Assembly: GCA_030690315.1 (NCBI GenBank) | Contig: JAUYGY010000046.1 | Coordinates: 1 to 64,000 of the forward strand | Source of the DNA: Aequorivita sp. | GTDB taxonomy: Bacteria; Bacteroidota; Bacteroidia; Flavobacteriales; Flavobacteriaceae | DNA length: 64,000 nucleotides | Reading direction: 5' to 3' | In this document: one piece after another, positions 8,568 through 17,000 of the stretch | Position numbering within the stretch: the stretch's first letter is position 1 | Layout: every line of letters begins with the position of its first letter | The notes under the pieces: model-generated | Seen by the model: the letters and a program-made list of their open reading frames with translations, nothing else | Databases searched by the model: none | Told to the model about the DNA's origin: nothing | Translations under genes and position numbers: made by a program

Positions 8568-8935
8568 TTTAATTAATTTTTTAAACTGTCTCCAGTTCTG
8601 GTTTTCTTTTTTTAATGTTTTGAATTTGCACGGGGGCTTTGTACTGTAGTTCATCATAATCACTACAAGAAAACACCATGCTTTTGGTGTGCGTCAACAC
8701 ACAATAAGGTGCGTGAACACAATGGGGGCATAGATTTATGGGGTTTATATTCATAGATACCTCTTGTTTGCGATTCCTGTTGGCAAGGGGTGTGCCATTT
8801 GCAGGAAATATTTTGAAGCAACTAAGTAACTAGTTAAAAAACAGTAAGTTATGTATTTTTAAGAAGAATATTTCTAAAGAAGTTGTTGGGGAATATTTTC
8901 TGTAGTGGGGAGAAAATACCCAGTTTAGTATAGGG
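8568..8935. promoter_or_regulatory. Glutamate dehydrogenase upstream region with paired 13-bp direct repeat
   Basis: No gene. GTGCGTCAACACA at 8689-8701 and GTGCGTGAACACA at 8709-8721 differ at one base and are 20 bp apart, about two helical turns, about 120 bp upstream of the start codon. That spacing suits side-by-side binding of a regulator dimer. Inference only; no -7/-33 pair is obvious nearby on the minus strand. Confidence 0.35.
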
Positions 8936-9103
8936 TATTGAGTATTGAGTATTGAGTATTGAGAAAAGGAAGTTAGAAGTGGGAAGTACGAAGTGGGAAG
9001 TGAGAAGTGAGAAGTGAGAAGTGAGAAGTACGAAGTACGAAGTTCAAAATTTCAACCCGAATTCACAGATTCACAAATTCACAAACTCACAAACTCACAA
9101 ATC
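8936..9103. repeat. Three adjoining short tandem arrays (7, 7 and 8 bp units)
   Basis: Four copies of TATTGAG fill 8936-8963. Eleven consecutive heptamers of the form GAAGTNN fill 8969-9045 without a slip (variants GA, AC, GG, TA, TC at the last two positions). Five octamers of the form AYTCACAR fill 9061-9100. The block ends at the stop of the sigma-54 regulator gene. Period and boundaries were counted base by base. Confidence 0.9.
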
Positions 9104-9105
9104 AA

Positions 9106-10419
9106 CTAGTTAATCTTTCCGCGAAGTGTTTTCCTATCAATTTTAAGGATTTCGGCGGCTTTGGATTGGTTATTTTCAGTGGCGGCCAACACTTTTTGAA
9201 TGTACTTCTTTTCCATTTCCTTTAAGGAAACTAGCCCATCTTCGGGAAAGTCTATTTGGTATTTTAAGGTTTCCGGCAAATCTTTTACGCCAATGGTTCG
9301 GTCGCACATAATTACGGCACGCTGAATCACGTTTTCAAGTTCCCGAATATTCCCCGGCCAGTCATAGCGTTGTAAAAGCGTTTTCGCTTCAGTATCAATT
9401 GTAATGTAGCGATCTTTATATTCGTTGCCATATTTAAAGAGAAATTTATCGGCAAGCAACGGAATATCTTCCTTTCGCTCCCGAAGCGGCGGTACGTTAA
9501 TTTCCACAACCGTTAATCTATAAAACAGATCTTCCCGAAAAGTTTCCTTTGCAATCATCTCCCTTAAATTGCTATTGGTGGCGGCAATTACGCGGAGATC
9601 AATTTTTTCACTTTTGCGTGCGCCCACTTTTACTACTTCCTTTTCCTGCAAAACCCGCAAAAGCCTGGATTGAACAGCAAGGGAAGCATTTCCAATTTCA
9701 TCGAGAAAAATGGTGCCACCATCGGCGGCTTGGAAAAATCCTTCACGATCGTCATTTGCTCCGGTGAAGGCCCCTTTAACGTAGCCAAAAAGTTCCGATT
9801 CCAAAAGATTTTCAGGAATTCCGCCGCAGTTCACCGCAATAAAAGGCGCGCGTGAAAACTTGCCGTTGTAGTGAATGGAACGCGCCACAAGTTCTTTCCC
9901 CGTGCCGCTTTCGCCACTTATAAAAATAGTTGCTTTATTGTCTTTTACCCGTTCAATTATTTGGGTTACGCTTTTGATGGCTTCGCTTTCGCCAATTATT
10001 TCGTTATATTTTTTTGCTTCAGATGTTTCAGGCAGATTCTTTTGCTTCGTTTTTGTGGAAAGCGATTTTAAAACGCTCTGTTTTAGTTCTTCCTTTGTAA
10101 AGGGTTTCACCAAATAATCTACCGCGCCAGATTTTATGGCGGAAAGTGCGTCTTGTACAGATGGATAGCCGGTAACCACCAGTTTTGGCATGTTTGGGTA
10201 ATGTTCCGCAGCGAACTTGATTAGTTGGAAACCGTCAACTTCGGGCATTTTTAGGTCAGTTATCAGTAAATCTATTTCCGTGTCGCGTAAAATGGCGACG
10301 GCTTCTTTTACAGAAATGGCTTTGTAAGTGTGGTAATTAAACGAATGTAAATGCCGCTGGAGCAACTCTAAAATATTGATGTCGTCATCTACTATCAGTA
10401 TGTTTTCTTTTTGAAGCAT
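9106..10419 (-). CDS. Sigma-54-dependent response regulator (NtrC family)
   Basis: 437 residues in the classic three-part layout. Receiver domain 1-120 with acidic pocket VDDD and phospho-acceptor Asp55 in ITDLKMP. The AAA+ domain (about 140-370) has Walker A GESGTGKE, the sigma-54 contact loop GAFTGA, Walker B GGTIFLDEIGN and the arginine-finger region YRLTVVEINVPPLRER. The C-terminal Fis-type helix-turn-helix (NQSKAAEILKIDRKTLRGK) binds DNA. It activates RpoN-dependent promoters once phosphorylated, presumably by the kinase encoded just upstream (5-nt gap, same operon). Targets are not evident in the neighbourhood. Confidence 0.95.
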   Translation of the reverse strand: MLQKENILIVDDDINILELLQRHLHSFNYHTYKAISVKEAVAILRDTEIDLLITDLKMPEVDGFQLIKFAAEHYPNMPKLVVTGYPSVQDALSAIKSGAVDYLVKPFTKEELKQSVLKSLSTKTKQKNLPETSEAKKYNEIIGESEAIKSVTQIIERVKDNKATIFISGESGTGKELVARSIHYNGKFSRAPFIAVNCGGIPENLLESELFGYVKGAFTGANDDREGFFQAADGGTIFLDEIGNASLAVQSRLLRVLQEKEVVKVGARKSEKIDLRVIAATNSNLREMIAKETFREDLFYRLTVVEINVPPLRERKEDIPLLADKFLFKYGNEYKDRYITIDTEAKTLLQRYDWPGNIRELENVIQRAVIMCDRTIGVKDLPETLKYQIDFPEDGLVSLKEMEKKYIQKVLAATENNQSKAAEILKIDRKTLRGKIN

Positions 10420-10424
10420 GGGTT

Positions 10425-11513
10425 TTAATGTTTCGGAAAAGTAATAATAAAAGTGGCTCCCGTGGGAATATTTGGTTGATAATCTATGGTGCCGCGGTGG
10501 CTTTTTATGATTCCGTGAACCACGCTCAATCCCAGTCCTGAACCATCCCCCACATTTTTTGTTGTGAAAAATGGCTGAAATATTTTCTGCAAGTTTTCAT
10601 TGGAAATGCCTGGGCCTTCGTCGGAAATTTTAAGGGCTATTTTCTTTTTTGTCTCTTCCAAAATAATTTTAATCAATCCATTTTTGGGTGAGAAATAGAT
10701 AGCATTCAGCACCAGATTGAAGATAACCTGTGTGAGTTGAATGGTGTCTGCCTTCAATAAAACTGGGCTTTTTGGGATGCTGACTTTATATTTTAACTCG
10801 TTCTTTTTGAAGGTTGGGTCCAGCAGATTTATCGCATCTGTTATTACTGGAACAATGTCTGTCTCTCCCAAGTTTTGAGGCATTTCGCAGGCGAAGAACA
10901 TTAATTTTTTAACCACTTCGCGCGAAAAAATGGCACTATTTATAATTTTATCAATGTCTTTGCTGCTTTGGGTATTATCAGTTTCCTTGCTTTTTAAAAG
11001 TTCGGCGAACCCCAAAATATTGGCGAGGGGGGTGTTGAGCTCGTGGGCAATTCCGGCGGTAATTTCGCCCAAAATACCCAAACGGTCTGCGTGCTCCATT
11101 TTTCGTTTTAGGAGGGCTTCTTTTTCGCGAATGGCGACGCGTTCCAGCAGGTCGCCCACATTAATGGCAACGTTTTTCAGCAGTTTTTTCTCTTCGGTTA
11201 AAAAATCTTTTTTTGTGAATTTGCTAGCAGGATAATGAATTTTGATAAACCCTTTGGGTTCGTTAAAAACGTTGATATTGCTTTCAATAAAAACGGTTTT
11301 ATTGGGGAGTGCCGAAGAAATGAGATGGTAAGGTTCTGAGTTAATTTCAACAGTAGCATTCTTGCTGTATTGTAAGGATTTTCGAAGACTTAGCGCTACA
11401 GAATACAGTGTTTTGTCCAGTTCCTTATAGTCGTTATTTACTATTATTGAAGAAACTTCGTATAGACAAGTAAGTTCTTTAATGCGTTCCTTAAGATTTT
11501 TTTCGAGGGTCAT
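10425..11513 (-). CDS. Soluble sensor histidine kinase, partner of the NtrC-type regulator
   Basis: 362 residues without membrane segments. Residues 1-125 form a GAF-like sensory region, then a short helical linker, then the HisKA domain with GIAHELNTPLANILG (His157) and the HATPase domain with QVIFNLVLNAIYFSP (N box), ISDEGPGI (G1), FFTTKNVGDGSGLGLSVV (F and G2 boxes). Being cytosolic it probably senses an internal signal, as NtrB does. First gene of the two-component operon. A TACCTTTG match to the -7 consensus lies 22-29 nt upstream (11535-11542, minus strand). Confidence 0.94.
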   Translation of the reverse strand: MTLEKNLKERIKELTCLYEVSSIIVNNDYKELDKTLYSVALSLRKSLQYSKNATVEINSEPYHLISSALPNKTVFIESNINVFNEPKGFIKIHYPASKFTKKDFLTEEKKLLKNVAINVGDLLERVAIREKEALLKRKMEHADRLGILGEITAGIAHELNTPLANILGFAELLKSKETDNTQSSKDIDKIINSAIFSREVVKKLMFFACEMPQNLGETDIVPVITDAINLLDPTFKKNELKYKVSIPKSPVLLKADTIQLTQVIFNLVLNAIYFSPKNGLIKIILEETKKKIALKISDEGPGISNENLQKIFQPFFTTKNVGDGSGLGLSVVHGIIKSHRGTIDYQPNIPTGATFIITFPKH

Positions 11514-11639
11514 CTGGGCATTTCAATCTTTTTTCAAAGGTATCAAATTATAACGGATGTCCATTCTCGTTAATAGTGGGTAAAAGTTTGAAAAGTGGCT
11601 TTAAATATACTTTGTAAAATTGAGGAGGGAGAAGAATAT

Positions 11640-12680
11640 TTACAAGGATCTCATCAACTTTGATGTAAGCCCAGGGTCTGTGCCGAGGGTGTATTGTGTC
11701 TTGGCTCCTATTATAGTTGGGTCTTGTTCCAAGTCTGCCAAAAGTAAAGGAATTGTGAGGCCACTTTCATTTATATTCAACGTAATATTTTCGAAAATGG
11801 TTATTTCGGTTGTAATCGCTATTTGGTCATTATTTTGAAGTTTCTCTTTGTAGAAGGTTGTTTCTATTTCAGGAAATTGAAAGGCTTCTTTTTTGAATTC
11901 TTCACTGCTTTTAAGAACTTCATTTTTATTGAGAGTGAAGATTGCTTCAGAATTTTCATAAAAATCCATAGGCACAGCTTTTTCTGTTTCGGTTTGATAT
12001 TTTGTTTTTTTCTTTTGATTTATCAGTGTTAGATATAATGAAATGTTTTGGGGAATAAGAATTGTTTCCTTTTTCATTTGAGATAAAAGGTTGTAGGTTA
12101 TTGCAACTTGTGGTTCGTGAAGCAAGGCCCTTTGCATACATTCTACTAAAAGTATATCTGCATCAAGTTTTGGAGGAATACTAAAATTTGAAGCGTCGCA
12201 ATGATAGATTTCATTTACATACTTAGAAGCATCAAAACCTTTTATTATATTCATTAGGCTTTTAATGCTAACAGGGTTTACTTCCAATAAAATAAGTTGA
12301 AGCTGGGAAGGTTTATAAAGAGATAGAAATGGTAAAATTAAAGTAGCATAGGGTCCTGTGCCGGTGTACAGGATAGTGGCTGGCCTTTTTGGGTTTTTGC
12401 TATGTACAGTTTTTATTGCGGCATGAATACCTTTCATAAATTTATAGGTACGCAATAAATCTTCAAGACACATTCCTGCCCATTTAGGGCCTATTGCTTT
12501 CCCGGTTGGCAAAGCGATATTCTCTGAATTTTGCTGCGCTTCCATATTAATTCCAGAGAGGGCTTCTAGTAGCTGTTTTAGTTCTGTAACAGCGTTTTTA
12601 AGAATATAGAGATCCAGTTCTTCACGAAGAATTGCTTTAGTGATTTCTGATAATTTTTTCTTTGCTTTTGAAGATGTCAT
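11640..12680 (-). CDS. PRMT-like class I SAM-dependent methyltransferase
   Basis: 346 residues. A helical N-terminus (1-95) precedes a Rossmann methyltransferase core: motif I LYTGTGPYA (104-112), LLEVNP with Glu133 after strand 2, YHCDASNF (159-166). Then comes VECMQRALLHEP, with Glu180 and Glu189 nine residues apart, the spacing of the double-E loop that grips the substrate arginine in protein arginine methyltransferases (SEWMGYCLFYE in PRMT1). A beta-rich C-terminus (about 205-346) would match the PRMT barrel. Seen: motifs and spacing. Inference: arginine or similar guanidino/amino methylation. Bacterial PRMT-like enzymes are uncommon. It is transcribed away from the tail-collar gene cluster; a palindrome-rich 189-bp promoter lies between. 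Confidence 0.7.
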   Translation of the reverse strand: MTSSKAKKKLSEITKAILREELDLYILKNAVTELKQLLEALSGINMEAQQNSENIALPTGKAIGPKWAGMCLEDLLRTYKFMKGIHAAIKTVHSKNPKRPATILYTGTGPYATLILPFLSLYKPSQLQLILLEVNPVSIKSLMNIIKGFDASKYVNEIYHCDASNFSIPPKLDADILLVECMQRALLHEPQVAITYNLLSQMKKETILIPQNISLYLTLINQKKKTKYQTETEKAVPMDFYENSEAIFTLNKNEVLKSSEEFKKEAFQFPEIETTFYKEKLQNNDQIAITTEITIFENITLNINESGLTIPLLLADLEQDPTIIGAKTQYTLGTDPGLTSKLMRSL

Positions 12681-12728
12681 TATTCCAAATTATGAAGCAA
12701 ATATACGTTCAAACGCAATAATTTAATT

Positions 12729-12744
12729 TACGTAGTACTACGTA
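12729..12744. promoter_or_regulatory. Perfect 16-bp palindrome in divergent promoter
   Basis: TACGTAGTACTACGTA equals its own reverse complement. It lies 48 bp upstream of the methyltransferase start and about 125 bp upstream of the dioxygenase-like start. Such a perfect dyad is typical of an operator for a homodimeric regulator, though the regulator is not in the immediate cluster. Confidence 0.55.
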
Positions 12745-12814
12745 TAGGTTTCTTAAAAAAAAACTAATAACTTGCGTTAACAGATTTTTAAGAACTTTGT
12801 TTTCGTTTAAAACC

Positions 12815-12831
12815 TAATTGACAGTCAATTA
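12815..12831. promoter_or_regulatory. Second dyad, TAATTGAC-A-GTCAATTA
   Basis: Two 8-bp arms flank one central base; perfect inverted symmetry. It lies 38 bp before the ATG of the dioxygenase-like gene, where a repressor could block transcription. The arm sequence resembles TetR- or Crp-type half sites only loosely. Different sequence from the palindrome at 12729, so two different regulators are possible. Confidence 0.5.
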
Positions 12832-12869
12832 ATTACGATAATAATACTTAAACACTAACTAACTAGCTT

Positions 12870-13421
12870 ATGAAAAACACTACTTCGCGAAGACTCTTTA
12901 TGCGCAATTCTGCATTTGCCATAACAGGGCTAGCTGTATTGACCCCCACACTTACAAGTGCTTTTACTACTGTTGAAAGCCCGTATTTAGGTTACAATCC
13001 ATATGCCGAGACCAAGACTGATTTAAGAACTGGCGTTTTTAATTTCAATTCAGTTACGGTTAAAGGAACCATTTTTAAAGATGACGGCATCACTCCAATA
13101 AGTAATGCGGTTATAGAAGTATGGCACCTTTCTCCAAATTCAGTTAAATACCGTCATCGCGCAAAAATTATCACTGACGAACAGGGTAATTATGAATTCA
13201 TAACAGATTTTCCAAACAGAGAAAAAGGAAAAAATGCACGTATTTATTTCAAAGTTTCAGATTCTGAAAAAATTAATTTTACAGAATTAATTTTAAATAC
13301 TTCAGGAGTGCATATTACTGGCGAACATTGGGAAAAGAACCAAAAATTGGGAGATAAATTGTTTCCTAAGAAAGCTGGGTTTTCGGATCAAACACGTATT
13401 CAATTTAATATTTCAATATAA
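12870..13421 (+). CDS. Tat-exported intradiol-dioxygenase-like protein, probably non-catalytic
   Basis: 183 residues. The leader SRRLFMRNSAFAITG is a twin-arginine signal. The body follows intradiol ring-cleavage dioxygenases: VTVKGTIFKDDGITPISNAVIEVWH, then SVKYRHRAKIITDEQGNYEF. Tyr94 in YRH matches one iron-ligand tyrosine. The second tyrosine motif (GPYPW in protocatechuate dioxygenase) is missing, and the HIH iron-ligand pair is replaced by Arg124 and Tyr126 in KNARIYF. Three of four iron ligands are therefore gone, suggesting a binding or structural role of the beta-sandwich. It starts a plus-strand cluster with the tail-collar gene 20 nt downstream. Confidence 0.75.
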   Translation: MKNTTSRRLFMRNSAFAITGLAVLTPTLTSAFTTVESPYLGYNPYAETKTDLRTGVFNFNSVTVKGTIFKDDGITPISNAVIEVWHLSPNSVKYRHRAKIITDEQGNYEFITDFPNREKGKNARIYFKVSDSEKINFTELILNTSGVHITGEHWEKNQKLGDKLFPKKAGFSDQTRIQFNISI

Positions 13422-13441
13422 CCAATCTAAAACTATTTATT

Positions 13442-13948
13442 ATGGAACCATTTATTGGACAAATTCAAGCATTCGGATTTAATTTTGCACCACGTGGCTG
13501 GGCTTTTTGCCATGGCCAATTATTAGCTATTTCCCAAAATACTGCACTATTCTCATTATTGGGAACTACCTATGGCGGCAACGGACAAACCACTTTCGCT
13601 TTACCAGACCTTAGAGGAAGGAATGGAGTGTGTTTTGGTCAAGGCCCAGGGCTAAGTAATATAAGTATTGGAGAAATCGGCGGTGCCGAAAACCGAACTT
13701 TGACTGTTGCAAATTTGCCATCGCACGGTCATGCAATTAATGCAAAAGAAGAAGGAACTACTGATAATCCAAGTGGAGCCTTTATAGCTGGAGATGGAAC
13801 AAATGCTTTTGGTTCTGCTTCAGATACAGTTATGGCGGGTACTTCAGTAGGAAATACTGGAGGCAATCAACCCTTCAATGTGCAAAATCCTTATTTGGGA
13901 ATAAATTACTGTATCGCATTGGTAGGAATTTTTCCTTCAAGAAACTAA
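13442..13948 (+). CDS. Phage tail collar domain protein (MdpB/microcystin-dependent-protein type)
   Basis: 168 residues, usual family length. N-terminal FIGQIQAFGFNFAPRGWAFCHGQLL and LPDLRGR are the tail-collar signature; a Gly/Ala/Thr-rich middle and NPYLGINYCIALVGIFPSRN at the end complete the family pattern. Related domains sit at receptor-binding tips of phage tail fibres; free-standing bacterial MdpB-type proteins are of unclear function. No signal peptide is visible and no other phage gene is nearby, so a prophage is not supported. It follows the dioxygenase-like gene by 20 nt and precedes the giant T9SS protein by 59 nt. Confidence 0.92.
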   Translation: MEPFIGQIQAFGFNFAPRGWAFCHGQLLAISQNTALFSLLGTTYGGNGQTTFALPDLRGRNGVCFGQGPGLSNISIGEIGGAENRTLTVANLPSHGHAINAKEEGTTDNPSGAFIAGDGTNAFGSASDTVMAGTSVGNTGGNQPFNVQNPYLGINYCIALVGIFPSRN

Positions 13949-14007
13949 ACAATCGCCTTTTTGGCTTCACTTAAGAAATCTCCCCAGATAACTTAATATT
14001 CAAAATA

Positions 14008-17000
14008 ATGAAAAAAATCACCTTTCTAATTTCACTGCTGTTTGTATGCTTTTATGCAAATAGTCAAACGGCCTTAACCGCAGGCGACATTGCTTTCGTT
14101 GGAAGTAATTCAGACGGAGCCACGAATGCTGACGATACAGTTGCCTTTGTTCTTCTAAAAGATATAGATGCAGCAACCACTATCATTTTCACCGATATGG
14201 GCTGGAATGATGCCACCGGCTTTTTTGCGGTTGCTGGCGATTCGGAATTTACATGGACATCTGGTATAGCTAGAACAGCTGGTGAAGTTGTAACAATAGA
14301 TATGGCGGGTCTTTTACCTGCTGCATATAGCTCTATTGGCGACCAGCTTTTTGCCATTCAAGGTTCCACTGCAGCTCCAATTTTTATTGCAGGTTTGCAG
14401 TTCAATGATGCTACTGGAGATGATGCAAACTGGGATGGTTCAGCAATTAGCAATACCACTTCAGCACTTCCTAATGCTTTGATTACTGGCACTACGGCTG
14501 TAAGGTTGGTTCCTGAGCAGGATAACTGGCAATTTAGTTGCGCCCTCGCAGGTGGCCCTGTTTCCGGTACCCCTGCGCAAATTCGTGCCTTGGTAAATGA
14601 TAGAGCAAATTGGGTAAGCAACAATGATACTCCTTACATTCCAACTTTAGAAGCAGGATGTACATTTACAATTAGTGGAGGAGGAGATACAATACCACCT
14701 GTAATTACGTGCGCACCAACTCCTGCCCCTATCACGGCAGGAATTGATGGAATGGCGGCAATTCCAGATTTGGTTACTGGAACTACCGCAACCGATAATG
14801 TTTCAATACCAGCAAACATCACAATTACGCAATCACCAACTGCGGGTACAATGGTTGGCGTTGGTGTTCACTCGGTTGTTTTAACCGCCACAGATGAAGC
14901 AGGAAACAGTGCAGCATGCTCTATAAACGTAACTATCAATGAACCTCCCTTTACCACATTAGCTCCTGGAGATATTGCTTTTGTAGGTTTTAATACAGAT
15001 GGTAATGACGGTTTTGCATTTATAATTCTGAAAGATATAATTGCAGGAACAAATATAAAATTTACAGATTGCGGTGTTTCAAACCCGAATACAATTACGT
15101 GCATAGGCGGAGGTGATGGCAGTGCAACTTGGTACTCTCCTTCTGCAATGAGTGCGGGTGATATTGTTACTTTACCGGGAAGTTTTATGTCTGGAAGCAT
15201 AATATCTTCCACTGGTGATCAGTTATTTGCTTATCAAGGAACAGCTGCATCACCTAATTTTATTACTGGCATACACGGTAATGTGGATCCGGGCGTTACA
15301 AACGACGCAGATTGGGATACAGGAAATACTTCAAGCACAACAACAGCCTTGCCAGATCAATTAACCAATGGGGTTAATGCTATAAGAGTTTACGTTGCAG
15401 GAGCTCCCGAAACAGAGGTTGACAACTGGCAGTTTGATTGTTCTTCCGTTCCTGGAGGAGTTCCAATTACTGGTACTGCTGCTCAAATTTCGGCAATAAT
15501 CAATGACATTCAATATTGGGTAAATAATGATGCCACTGAATTCGTACCTACTGCAAATTCTGGTTGTAGCTATTCAGTCATACTTACCTTATTTACAGCC
15601 CCAGCTGATTTATGTATTAATGCTGGAGTGCAAACTAGTCTTGGTGGAGGAACGCCTACTGGTGGTGTATACAGTGGTCCTGGTGTTACCGATGACGGTA
15701 ATGGTTTGACTTATAGTTTTGACCCTGCTGTGGCGGGAGTTGGAATACACATATTAACTTATACAGAAAATGGAAATTCTGCAACAGATGATGTGGAAGT
15801 TTTTGCATTGGATGATGCTTCGTTTAGCTACGGTGCTGCTTCCTATTGTGCAGATGCGGTAGATCCTACCCCCACCATTACAGGTTTAGGAGGAGGAACT
15901 TTCACTTCAGTACCAGCAGGCTTATCAATTAATGCTTCAACCGGAGCAATTGATGTGTCCGCCAGCACACCTGGAGCATACACGGTTACTTATACAACCT
16001 CTGGAACTTGTCCAAATAGTTCTGGGGTGAGTGTTACTATAAACGCTTTGGATGATGCTTCGTTTAACTACGGTGCTGCTACATATTGTGTAGATGCGGT
16101 AGATCCTACCCCAACCATTACAGGTTTAGGAGGAGGAACTTTCACTTCAGCACCTGCAGGCTTATCAATTAATGCTGCAACTGGAACGATTGATGTATCT
16201 GCAAGTACACCTGGGACATACACGATTACATACACAACGGCCGGAGTTTGTTCGAATAGTTCTAGTGTTAGTGTTACTATAAATGCTTTGGATGATGCTT
16301 CGTTTAGCTACAGTGCTGCTGCATATTGTGTAGATGAGTCAGATCCTACCCCAACCATTACAGGATTAGGTGGAGGAACCTTCACTTCAGGAGCAGGCTT
16401 ATCAATCAATGCTGGAACAGGAACGATTGATGTATCTGCAAGTATACCTGGAGCATACACAGTTACTTACACAACGTCTGGAACTTGTCCGAATAGCTCT
16501 GGTGTAAGTGTTACAATAAATGCATTACCAACTGTTACATTTTCAGCGCCAATGAGCCCTGTTTGTCCGAGTGCAGTATTAACTGGGCAAGGAGGAGGAT
16601 CTCCAATAGGAGGTGTTTATAGTGGCCCTGGTGTTACGGATGATGGAAATGGTATGACATACACATTCGATGCAGGGGCTGCGGGTAATGGAACACACAT
16701 ATTGACATATACCTTTAGCGATGCTAATGGATGTACAAATAGTGCTTCAGATTCTGTGACTGTAGAGGATACTGAACCTCCAGTTGCAAACTGTGCGGCA
16801 CCATTTACTATCCAACTGGATGTTAATGGAATGGCCAGCATCGTATTAGCCGATATTGAAAATGGCAGTACGGACAACTGTGGGGTTGGTAGCACTTCCA
16901 TAGACATAACAGATTTTGACTGTAGTAATGTAGGTCCAAACACGGTAACATTAACAGTAACCGATGTAAATGGTAATGTTTCCACTTGTACAACGATTGT

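Noticed and set aside
8936..9103. CRISPR-like array
   Set aside because: Units are 7-8 bp with no spacers; no cas genes in the window.
13442..13948. Prophage remnant
   Set aside because: Only a tail-collar domain is present; free-standing MdpB-type genes are common in bacteria and no capsid, terminase or integrase gene is nearby.
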